Part shown: positions 45,801 to 53,853 of the stretch, piece by piece
Layout of the letters: the number at the start of each line of letters is the position of its first letter
How positions within the stretch are numbered: position 1 is the stretch's first letter
From: Amaranthus tricolor
Lineage: Eukaryota; Streptophyta; Magnoliopsida; Caryophyllales; Amaranthaceae
Reading direction: 5' to 3'
Length of the DNA stretch: 64,000 bases
Assembly: GCF_026212465.1 (NCBI RefSeq)
Contig: NC_080059.1
Span: 23,615,329 to 23,679,328, forward strand
Made by a program: the position numbers and the translations under genes
Notes under the pieces: generated by a model
Databases searched by the model: none
Told to the model about the DNA's origin: nothing
The model's input: only the letters and a program-made list of their open reading frames with translations

Positions 45801-47585
45801 ATGAACAAGGATCAATGATCAATGACGAATGAACGATGAAGAATGAACAAGGATCAATGATCAATGAAGAATGAACAAGGATCAATGATCAATGACGAAT
45901 GAACGATGAAGAATGAACAAGGATCAATGATCAATGAAGAATGAACAAGGATCAATGGTCAATGACGAATGAACGATGAAGAATGAACAAGGATCAATGA
46001 TCAATGACAAATGAACGATGAAGAATGAACAAGGATCAATAATCAATGACGAATGAACGATGAAGAATGAACAAGGATCAATGATCAATGAAGAATGAAC
46101 AAGGATCAATGATCAAAGAAGAATGAACGATGAAGAATGAACAAGGATCAATGATCAATGAAGAATGAACAATGAAGAATGAACAAGGAGTAATGGTCAA
46201 TGACGAATGAACGATGAAGAATGAACAAGGATCAATGATCAATGACGAATGAACGATGAAGAATGAACAAGGATCAATGATCAATGAAGAATGAACGATG
46301 AAGAATGAACAAGGATTAATGGTCAATGACGAATGAACGATGAAGAATGAACAAGGATCAATGATCAATGTAGAATGAACGATGAAGAATGAACAAGGAT
46401 TAATGGTCAATGACGAATGAACGATGAAGAATGAACAAGGATCAATGATCAATGAAGAATGAACGATGAAGAATGAACAAGGATCAATGATAAATGAAAA
46501 ATGAACGATGAAGAATGAATAAGGATCAATGATCAATGACGAATGAACGATGAAGAATGAACAAGGATCAATGATCAATGAAGAATGAACGATGAAGAAT
46601 GAACAAGGAGTAATGGTCAATGATGAATGAACGATGAAGAATGAACAAGGATCAATGATCAATGACGAATGAACGATGAAGAATGAACAAGGATCAATGA
46701 TCAATGAAGAATGAACGATGAAGAATGAACAAGGATCAATGATCAATGAAGAATGAACGATGAAGAATGAACAAGGAGTAATGGTCAATGACGAATGAAC
46801 GATGAAGAATGAACAAGGATCAATGATTAAAGACGAATGAACGATGAAGAATGAACAAGGATCAATGATCAATAAACAATGAACAAGGATCAATGATCAA
46901 TGACGAATGAACGATGAAGAATGAACAAGGATCAATGATCAATGACGAATGAACGATGAAGAATGAACAAGGATCAATGATCAATGAAGAATGAACAAGG
47001 ATCAATGATCAAAGAAGAATGAACGATGAAGAATGAACAAGGTTCAATGATCAATGAAGAATGAACGATGAAGAATGAACAAGGATCAATGATCAATGAC
47101 GAATGAACGATGAAGAATGAACAAGGATCAATGATCAATGAAGAATGAACAAGGATCAATGATCAAAGAAGAATGAACGATGAAGAATGAACAAGGATCA
47201 ATGATCAATGAAGAATGAACGATGAAGAATGAACAAGGATTAATGGTCAATGACGAATGAACGATGAAGAATGAACAAGGATCAATGATCAATGTAGAAT
47301 GAACGATGAAGAATGAACAAGGATTAATGGTCAATGACGAATGAACGATGAAGAATGAACAAGGATCAATGATCAATGACGAATGAACGATGAAGAATGA
47401 ACAAGGATCAATGATCAATGACGAATGAACGATGAAGAATGAACAAGGATAAATGATCAATGAAGAATGAACGATGAAGAATGAACAAGGATTAATGGTC
47501 AATGACGAATGAACGATGAAGAATAAACAAGGATCAATGATCAATCACGAATGAACGATGAAGAATGAACAAGGATCAATGATCA
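42850..47585 (+). repeat. 1,960-bp tandem duplication, about 2.4 copies at the right end of the array
   Basis: The rare variant GATTAAAGACG appears near 42906, 44866 and 46826, exactly 1960 bp apart. ATGATAAATGAAGAATG appears near 43702 and 45662, and CAATAATCAATGACG near 44079 and 46039. The left boundary lies near 42840, where GATCAAAGAAG in copy 1 meets GATCAATGAAG in copy 2. Copies look identical by eye, marking the most recent expansion in the array. Confidence 0.88.
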
Positions 47586-47665
47586 ATAATATATACCAAA
47601 TAGTTATTAATTTATCACTATTTATGATTAACTTATTATATAACAATTACTTATTATAGTCATAC
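47586..47665. other. AT-rich spacer between oppositely oriented satellite blocks
   Basis: About 80 bp with no coding and no satellite. Its first 16 bp (ATAATATATACCAAAT, 47586-47601) recur exactly at 48085-48100, just before the viral copy. Origin unknown. Confidence 0.8.
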
Positions 47666-47950
47666 CATTGATCCTTGTTCATTCTTCATTGATCATTGAT
47701 CCTTGTTCATTCTTCATCGTTCATTCGTCATTGATCATTGATCCTTGTTCATTCTTCATTGATCATTGATCCTTGTTCATTCTTCATCGTTCATTCTTCA
47801 TTGATCATTGACCCTTGTTCATTCTTCATCGTTCATTCGTCATTGATCATTGATCCTTGTTCATTCTTCATTGATCATTGATCCTTGTTCATTCTTCATC
47901 GTTCATTCTTCATTGATAATTGATCCTTGTTCATTCTTCATCATTCATTA
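47666..47950 (-). repeat. Inverted fragment of the same satellite, about 285 bp
   Basis: Reads as the reverse complement of the array: TTCATTCTTCATCGTTCATT modules alternate with ATTGATCATTGATCCTTG. About seven 42- and 28-bp units are present. One unit carries an ATTGATAATTGATCC variant. The block is head-on to the main array across the AT-rich spacer, and decays into ATTCATTATTATATAATTTG at its right end. Confidence 0.93.
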
Positions 47951-48110
47951 TTATATAATTTGAAAAATTTGAATAATAATATATAACTGTGCATTTATTG
48001 ATAATGTTCATAAGCTTAAAAACAAAGAAGTACAAAAAGAGCCAATTATTATATAAATCTTATTATATAATTGATAATAATAAGATAATATATACCAAAT
48101 TTGCGCATTA
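47951..48110. other. AT-rich left flank of the viral copy with an inverted 38-bp viral scrap
   Basis: No gene. Positions 48051-48088 are the reverse complement of 55558-55595 in the viral intergenic region, and identical to 59590-59627. The scrap is followed by the 16-bp repeat at 48085-48100. Viral identity in + orientation begins only at 48111. The rest (47951-48050) is AT-rich DNA I do not recognise. Confidence 0.75.
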
Positions 48111-48112
48111 AT

Positions 48113-48124
48113 TGGTATCAGAGC
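48113..48124 (+). promoter_or_regulatory. Viral primer-binding site (initiator tRNA-Met), left end of copy A
   Basis: TGGTATCAGAGC primes minus-strand DNA synthesis in caulimovirids. Upstream of 48111 the sequence no longer matches the viral intergenic region seen at 59543 onward on the other strand, so the integrated genome begins here. Confidence 0.9.
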
Positions 48125-48312
48125 CAGTAAGTTATTAAATTGATTAATTGTGCATTTATTAAATTGCATTTGTATTGAGTGTTGGTAAAGTGCTTGGTCA
48201 GCCTAATTAAGTTGTTGGTAAGCCATTTTAAGTCTTGGTGTTCTCGGTTAGGTGGTCCCACTGTTCCCATTCAATTCAGTCATATTTAGTTTATGCAACA
48301 TTTAATTTATTA

Positions 48313-51300
48313 ATGGCAAACTGGTTAAGGAAAGCTATTAGTTTAGGATCACCTAATAATATAATTCAAAGTAGTGAAGTTCATATAGAAAAGAACTTTT
48401 CAAATTGGGAAATTCCAAAAGAAAATCTTACAAAAATTTATCATATAGGCATTACTGATTTTAAGACTGCATTTAGCATCAAAACTCATGAAGAGACTAG
48501 AAGCATTCAAAAAGAATCTGAAACTATGCATTTACTTTCAGAATCCAGCATTAAAGCTTATCTCAAACACAGATTTAGATTCATTCATTTTGGCCTTGTT
48601 CAAATAGGAATAAAACCATTAGTTCATAAAGGAGTTGATTGTCCAATTTTCCTAGCTCTCAGAGACGATCGACTTAATAATTATAAAGATTCTGTTTTGG
48701 CTATGATTCAAACTAATATCTGTAATGGCCCAATATATTTCAATTGTTTTCCAAACTTTACAGTAGATCTTCAAGACCCATTAATCTTATCTTCATTAAT
48801 TTTAGATATTCAAATTTTAAATAATAAATTTAAAGAGTTTGCTAGAAATTTTGCAATTGTTTTCCGTGTTTATTTTAGATTAATGAATTCCACAGTTAAT
48901 CCAAAATTCATACATGAGGCTTCTTCAAAAGAAGAAACTATTTTTATAGAGGTTCATGCTGAGAATACTAAATCAATAGTTTCTACAGCAAAAACCTTGA
49001 GATGGGATCAAATTTCTATTCCTGAGACATTTCAATTCTCAAATCCAATGCCTCCTAGAAACATAAGACAAGAAATAGAATGCATTGAGGAAGACGAAAA
49101 TAAAGTTCTTATAAGGTTTGGGTCTATGAGAGAATTATCTAGTTCTCCTTGTACTTCTTCTTCCAACTATCCACGAAGATCTTTTTCTTTTCCTCAAAAA
49201 ACAACTTCAGTCATTTCTGAACCAATCAAAGTCAGATATAAATCTCCTATTCCTGAATATGAAGCAAATGCTTCTCAAACTTCTCAAATCTCTTCATCTA
49301 GACCTGCATCTCCCACAATGTCTGATATGCAAAATTTTGACTCTATCAATACAATTACTAAAGATTTTGAAATAGATAAAAACTATCTAAGAGATGAATT
49401 TAATTCCTCTCACAATGCTGAACATCGAGATTGGTTTAGATCTTTTTCTCGCTCCTTTAAAGACTCAATAAGAGATGTATGGTATAAAGATATGAATACT
49501 ATTCAAATTAATATCCCGTTTTTTACATGGTTTTTATTGTTTTGTGAAAAACAAGGTATTGCTAATCCATATTCTCAAAATCACATATTTGTACAAACCA
49601 AACTTCAAAAAAATTGGGTTTTGAAGGATGGACAAACAATTAGTTCAGTTCATCCACCATTACAAAATATTACTTTTCCCTATTATGACCGTGAAATAAA
49701 GGCTAGTCCTTTTAAAGAAGGAAGAGTAGATCAAACAGATAAAACTCCAAATGTAGAAGACATCATTAAAATTTATCATCAAAATAATTTTACAAATCAA
49801 ATCCTTCATACCGTTGCTACACAAGTAGATCAACTTTCAAATAAGGTTGATAATTTACAAAAAGAAACCTCTAGATCCATAGCCCCTAATACGATTGCAT
49901 CATTAGGATCTAATAAGGTTTCTGCACCGCATTTCAAACCACCAGGATTAACTATACCTATGACTCAAATGTTTCCAAAAAATGGTTTTACTTCTTCTAA
50001 CTCTAATTCTGCAGTGTTAGATAAAATTCAAAAATCTTTACAAAAATTAGCAGATAGTCCAAGTCATATTAAGGTTTTGAGTAAATATCAAAGTTCAGAG
50101 ATATCTTCTGATGAAGAAAATTCTGAGTCTTTAATCATTTCAAAAGTTGCAAAGCAATTTCAAGAATCTGATAATGATCCTCATCAAATTAATAAAATAC
50201 GATCATCTTGGAAGAATATCCCTACAAAAAACTATTATCCTAGGCCTACTCCTGTTGATCTTCAATATGAAGAAAGGTCTACATTTACCTCCAAATCCTT
50301 TTCCCCAGATATGATCCATGAATGGAACATAGATGGAAAATCTGATTATGAAATTCTTAATACTCTTCAAAATATGGGAATGGCTATTGTAGCTTACAAG
50401 GCAAAACCTTTGGATGAACAAATAATTTTTGGTTTTATTATATCAGGTTTTACTGGGCAATTAAAAAACTGGTGGGATAATCTTCTCACTTTACAAGACA
50501 GATTAGAAATTTTGAATCACGTTACTGACATCATGGATGATCAAGGAAATGTATTTCAAAAATCTGACTGCTGTGATTTCTTAATCATAGTTATTGCCTT
50601 TCATTTTGTCGGTAACCCTACTCAAACTCTTTCTTCTGGAGAAACGATTTTACAAAATTTACGTTGCCCAACATTAAGTGACTATAGATGGTATAAAGAT
50701 ACCTTCTTTAGTTATGTTTTACAAAGACAAGATTGCAATCAAAGTTTTTGGAAAGAAAAATTTATATCAGGACTACCAAAATTATTTGCTCAAAGAATTT
50801 TTAGAAAAATAGCTGAACATGATACAGATAAAGAACAAGCTCTTAATAATACTACTTATGGAGGACTTTTCGCTTTCATTAAAAAGGAAGGTCTTTCTTT
50901 ATGTGAAGAACTCAAACTCCAAGCCAAATATACCTCTGAAAAGAAACAATCTAGGAAAGAAATTGGATGTTTCTGTGAAGCATTTGGTATGGAAGCTATT
51001 AGAGCTCCCTCTACAAAAAAGAAAATTAAAAAACAATTTTCTAAATTTTCAAAAGATAAAAATAAAAATTCTTATCCTTCTTATTATCGAAAGAAACGAG
51101 GAAAGAAAAATTTCGGAAATTTCCGAAAATCAAACAAAGCTTTCAAAATCTTTTGTTATTCGTGTGGAAAACCTGGACATAAAGCAAATGCTTGTACCAC
51201 AAAGAAAAAGATTCAAGAATTATTTATTAACGACTCTGAGCTAGGAGATAAAATATCCAAAATATTATTACAAACCCCTGAGTCTACTTCTTCTTCTTCT

Positions 51301-53853
51301 TCAGAAAAGGAAGATGACGAAATTTTACAAATTAATGATCAAACTTCTGATTCTGAATCTTCGATTTCTTCCTCTCCTATCAAATGCATTAATGTTTTAA
51401 CAGATAAAGAGAAAAATGTGGAATTTCTTTTTGATCTCGTTGACAAAATCCAAGATAAAGAGATCAAAAGAGAAACCCTTTTGAAACTCAAAACTATGGT
51501 TTTGGGTGAAACCTCTACCTCTAAAAACAAAGAAAGTATTCCAATTCCTCAAATTGAACCTTTCAATATTTCAAAATTATTAGAAAAATACTCTTCCAAA
51601 GAAATGACTTCTAAATTAATTCCTATTAAGAATCAAACTCTTTCGGTCAAAGATCTTCAACTTGAAATAAATAAAATCAAAGAAGACATCATTTCTATCA
51701 AAAATAGTTTAAAGCATTTAGAAATCAAAGATTTCGAACTTGAAACAAAATTATCTATTTTAGAAAACCCCATCTATAAAGAAAATCTTTCTTTGGGAAA
51801 AGAGAAAGTTAATGGGGATGATGATGATTTTATCACTGTTATTAATAAAATTAATTTTCAAAAATGGTATGCACCAGTTACTTTTCAAATTGGAGATTTT
51901 CAAAAAACCTATATTGCTTTAATTGATAGTGGAGCGGATCAAAATTGCTTAAGGGAAGGATTAGTCCCAACTAAATTTTATGAAAAAACAAAAACTCGGT
52001 TATATAGTGCAAATAGTTCACCCATGGATATTAAATATAAAATTTCAAAAGGAAAGATCATAAATGAAAATTATAGTTTTACTAATACTTTCATTATTAT
52101 TAATGATATTAAGGAAGAAATAATATTAGGCACTCCCTTTTTAACACAAATTTATCCTTTTTGGGTTGATGACAAAGGTGTTCATACAAAAATTTTAGGG
52201 AAACAATTATCATTTCCTTTTTTAAGTCCCATGTTACAAAAAGATATTAATTTATTACAAAATTCTTCAGTAATACAAAGTATAAATTTAATAAAACAAA
52301 AAGAATTTCAAATTTCTTCTTTAAAAGAAGAAATTTCTTTTCAAAGGATTGAAGAACAATTACAACAATCAAAATTGCAACAAAAAATTTTTAATTTAGA
52401 AAATATTTTTAAATCAAAAGTTTGTGCTGATATTCCAAATGCCTTTTGGGATAGAAAAAGGCATATTGTCACATTGCCATATGAAAAAGATTTCTCTGAA
52501 AAAAATATTCCTACAAAAGCTAGACCCATCCAAATGAATTCTGAGCATCTTGAATTCTGCAAGAAAGAAATTCAAACTCTTTTAGATAAAAAATTAATAA
52601 CTCCATCCAAATCTCCTTGGAGCTGTGCAGCATTTTATGTTATGAATGCAGCAGAAAAAGAAAGAGGAGTTCCTAGATTAGTTATTAATTACAAACCTTT
52701 AAACAAAGTTCTTCAATGGATAAGATATCCAATCCCAAATAAAAGAGATTTAATTAATCGCTTATATAAAGCCAAAATATTTTCAAAATTTGATATGAAA
52801 TCTGGTTTCTGGCAAATACAAATTGCTAAAGAAGATAGGTATAAAACTGCATTCACGGTACCATTTGGACATTATGAGTGGAATGTAATGCCTTTTGGAC
52901 TTAAAAATGCTCCTTCTGAATTTCAACATATAATGAATGATATTTTCAATCAATTTTCTTCATTCATAATTGTTTATATAGATGATGTTTTAATTTTTTC
53001 TCATGATATTGATCAACATTTCAAACATTTACATATATTTCTAAACACTGTTGAAAAAAATGGTTTAGTAGTTTCTGCCACTAAAATGAAATTATTTCAA
53101 ACAAAAATTAGATTTTTGGGACATGACATTTATAAAGGAACAATCAAGCCAATTACAAGGTCTTTAGAATTTGCAGAAAAATTCCCTAACGAAATTAAAG
53201 ACAAAACCCAGTTACAAAGATTTTTGGGATGTCTAAATTATATATCAGATTTTTTCCCAAAGCTCAGACAAATTTGCATGCCCCTCTTTCAAAGACTTCA
53301 AAAAAATCCGCCTCCCTGGTCAGAAATTCATACTAAGACTATTATTGAATTAAAACAAAAAATCAAATCACTTCCATGTCTAGGCATTCCAGATCCATCT
53401 GCATTCATGATAGTAGAAACAGATGCATCAGAAATAGGATATGGTGGCATATTAAAACAAAGAATAGATACAAAAGAACAATTAGTTAGATTTCATTCAG
53501 GTCTCTGGCTCGGACCTCAAAAAAATTATTCTACCATTAAAAAGGAAATTTTATCTATAGTACTATGCGTTTCAAAATTTCAAGATGATCTTTACAACAA
53601 AAAATTTTTGATAAGGATCGACTGCAAATCTGCAAAAGAGGTTCTAGAAAAGGATGTCAAAAACATTGTTTCTAAACAAATTTTTGCAAGATGGCAAGCA
53701 ATTTTATCAGTATTTGATTTTCAAATAGAGCATATAAGAGGCGAAAGTAACTCTCTCCCTGATTTCTTAACCAGAGAATTTCTACAGGGACATCATAATG
53801 CCAAGGAAGAAGAATCAGCAAGAAAAACTCAAAGGGTTCCAGAGTTCAGATGA
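48313..53853 (+). CDS. Pararetrovirus ORF1 polyprotein (MP-CP-PR-RT-RNase H), copy A
   Basis: An unbroken frame of 1846 codons from the ATG at 48313. The frame is open further left to about 48235, but without an ATG. Regions in order: a caulimovirid/30K-type movement protein domain, roughly residues 40-200, with CNGPIYFNCFPNF; a long Ser/charged coat region; a CX2CX4HX4C zinc knuckle CYSCGKPGHKANAC at residues 948-961; an acidic SSSSSEKEDDE patch; a predicted coiled coil before the protease; aspartic protease IDSGADQN (Asp 1205); a second helical stretch; RT with MPFGLKNAP and YIDDVLIFS (Asp 1557 and 1558); and RNase H from TDASE (Asp 1704) to LPDFLTREF. All visible catalytic residues are present. 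Its products move the virus between cells, encapsidate it and reverse-transcribe its RNA (family knowledge). ORF2 overlaps the last 56 nt in another frame. Confidence 0.93.
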   Translation: MANWLRKAISLGSPNNIIQSSEVHIEKNFSNWEIPKENLTKIYHIGITDFKTAFSIKTHEETRSIQKESETMHLLSESSIKAYLKHRFRFIHFGLVQIGIKPLVHKGVDCPIFLALRDDRLNNYKDSVLAMIQTNICNGPIYFNCFPNFTVDLQDPLILSSLILDIQILNNKFKEFARNFAIVFRVYFRLMNSTVNPKFIHEASSKEETIFIEVHAENTKSIVSTAKTLRWDQISIPETFQFSNPMPPRNIRQEIECIEEDENKVLIRFGSMRELSSSPCTSSSNYPRRSFSFPQKTTSVISEPIKVRYKSPIPEYEANASQTSQISSSRPASPTMSDMQNFDSINTITKDFEIDKNYLRDEFNSSHNAEHRDWFRSFSRSFKDSIRDVWYKDMNTIQINIPFFTWFLLFCEKQGIANPYSQNHIFVQTKLQKNWVLKDGQTISSVHPPLQNITFPYYDREIKASPFKEGRVDQTDKTPNVEDIIKIYHQNNFTNQILHTVATQVDQLSNKVDNLQKETSRSIAPNTIASLGSNKVSAPHFKPPGLTIPMTQMFPKNGFTSSNSNSAVLDKIQKSLQKLADSPSHIKVLSKYQSSEISSDEENSESLIISKVAKQFQESDNDPHQINKIRSSWKNIPTKNYYPRPTPVDLQYEERSTFTSKSFSPDMIHEWNIDGKSDYEILNTLQNMGMAIVAYKAKPLDEQIIFGFIISGFTGQLKNWWDNLLTLQDRLEILNHVTDIMDDQGNVFQKSDCCDFLIIVIAFHFVGNPTQTLSSGETILQNLRCPTLSDYRWYKDTFFSYVLQRQDCNQSFWKEKFISGLPKLFAQRIFRKIAEHDTDKEQALNNTTYGGLFAFIKKEGLSLCEELKLQAKYTSEKKQSRKEIGCFCEAFGMEAIRAPSTKKKIKKQFSKFSKDKNKNSYPSYYRKKRGKKNFGNFRKSNKAFKIFCYSCGKPGHKANACTTKKKIQELFINDSELGDKISKILLQTPESTSSSSSEKEDDEILQINDQTSDSESSISSSPIKCINVLTDKEKNVEFLFDLVDKIQDKEIKRETLLKLKTMVLGETSTSKNKESIPIPQIEPFNISKLLEKYSSKEMTSKLIPIKNQTLSVKDLQLEINKIKEDIISIKNSLKHLEIKDFELETKLSILENPIYKENLSLGKEKVNGDDDDFITVINKINFQKWYAPVTFQIGDFQKTYIALIDSGADQNCLREGLVPTKFYEKTKTRLYSANSSPMDIKYKISKGKIINENYSFTNTFIIINDIKEEIILGTPFLTQIYPFWVDDKGVHTKILGKQLSFPFLSPMLQKDINLLQNSSVIQSINLIKQKEFQISSLKEEISFQRIEEQLQQSKLQQKIFNLENIFKSKVCADIPNAFWDRKRHIVTLPYEKDFSEKNIPTKARPIQMNSEHLEFCKKEIQTLLDKKLITPSKSPWSCAAFYVMNAAEKERGVPRLVINYKPLNKVLQWIRYPIPNKRDLINRLYKAKIFSKFDMKSGFWQIQIAKEDRYKTAFTVPFGHYEWNVMPFGLKNAPSEFQHIMNDIFNQFSSFIIVYIDDVLIFSHDIDQHFKHLHIFLNTVEKNGLVVSATKMKLFQTKIRFLGHDIYKGTIKPITRSLEFAEKFPNEIKDKTQLQRFLGCLNYISDFFPKLRQICMPLFQRLQKNPPPWSEIHTKTIIELKQKIKSLPCLGIPDPSAFMIVETDASEIGYGGILKQRIDTKEQLVRFHSGLWLGPQKNYSTIKKEILSIVLCVSKFQDDLYNKKFLIRIDCKSAKEVLEKDVKNIVSKQIFARWQAILSVFDFQIEHIRGESNSLPDFLTREFLQGHHNAKEEESARKTQRVPEFR

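Larger units (their letters stand above)
9775..47544 (+). repeat. Recurrent 417-bp marker block within the satellite, nine copies
   Basis: A distinctive run of 42-bp units recurs with the same order of variants. It includes a GATAAATGATC unit, two GTAGAATG or near variants, and an end at AATAAACAAGG/CAATCACG. Copies start at 9775, 17852, 22178, 28940, 33126, 35310, 43208, 45168 and 47128. Spacings are 8077, 4326, 6762, 4186, 2184, 7898, 1960 and 1960 bp. All are multiples of 14 once a 1-bp deletion near 16024 and a 2-bp insertion near 38667 are allowed for. The copies identify larger duplicated segments rather than a regular higher-order repeat. Confidence 0.85.
7921..47585 (+). repeat. Heptamer-derived satellite array, about 39.7 kb, 42-bp and 28-bp units
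   Basis: Three 14-bp modules account for nearly all of the region: A = GATCAATGATCAAT, B = GACGAATGAACGAT (or GAAGAATGAACGAT), C = GAAGAATGAACAAG. Each is two related heptamers beginning GA and mostly ending AAT or GAT. The usual unit is A-B-C (42 bp); interspersed units are A-C (28 bp). Common variants of A are GATTAATGGTCAAT, GAGTAATGGTCAAT and GATCAATGATCAAA. The + strand is purine-rich with few cytosines. I estimate roughly 900-1000 units. Units contain TGATCA, so a BclI digest should give a short ladder. No gene, RNA gene or other element is visible in the whole stretch. It begins in mid-module because the retrotransposon cut it, and ends where AT-rich DNA starts at 47586. Confidence 0.97.

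Noticed and set aside
8193..47544. About a hundred - strand open frames of 61-271 codons encoding a 14-residue repeat
   Set aside because: They follow from a stop-free frame in a 42-bp satellite unit, overlap each other at every 28-bp unit, and have no unique sequence, start context or domain.
7921..47585. CRISPR array
   Set aside because: Repeats are contiguous with no unique spacers, and the context is plant transposon DNA.
7921..47585. Telomeric repeat, because of the 7-bp root
   Set aside because: The heptamers (GATCAAT, GAAGAAT and others) do not resemble the plant telomere repeat TTTAGGG, and they are not homogeneous.
48235..48312. Upstream TTG extension of viral ORF1 by 26 codons
   Set aside because: The first ATG in frame is at 48313 and is matched at 59342 in the inverted copy; nothing supports a non-ATG start.
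50819..51244. 141-codon + strand frame inside ORF1 (antisense twin at 56411-56836)
   Set aside because: It is an alternative frame over the zinc-knuckle region, low-complexity Lys/Ile/Leu, with no independent support.
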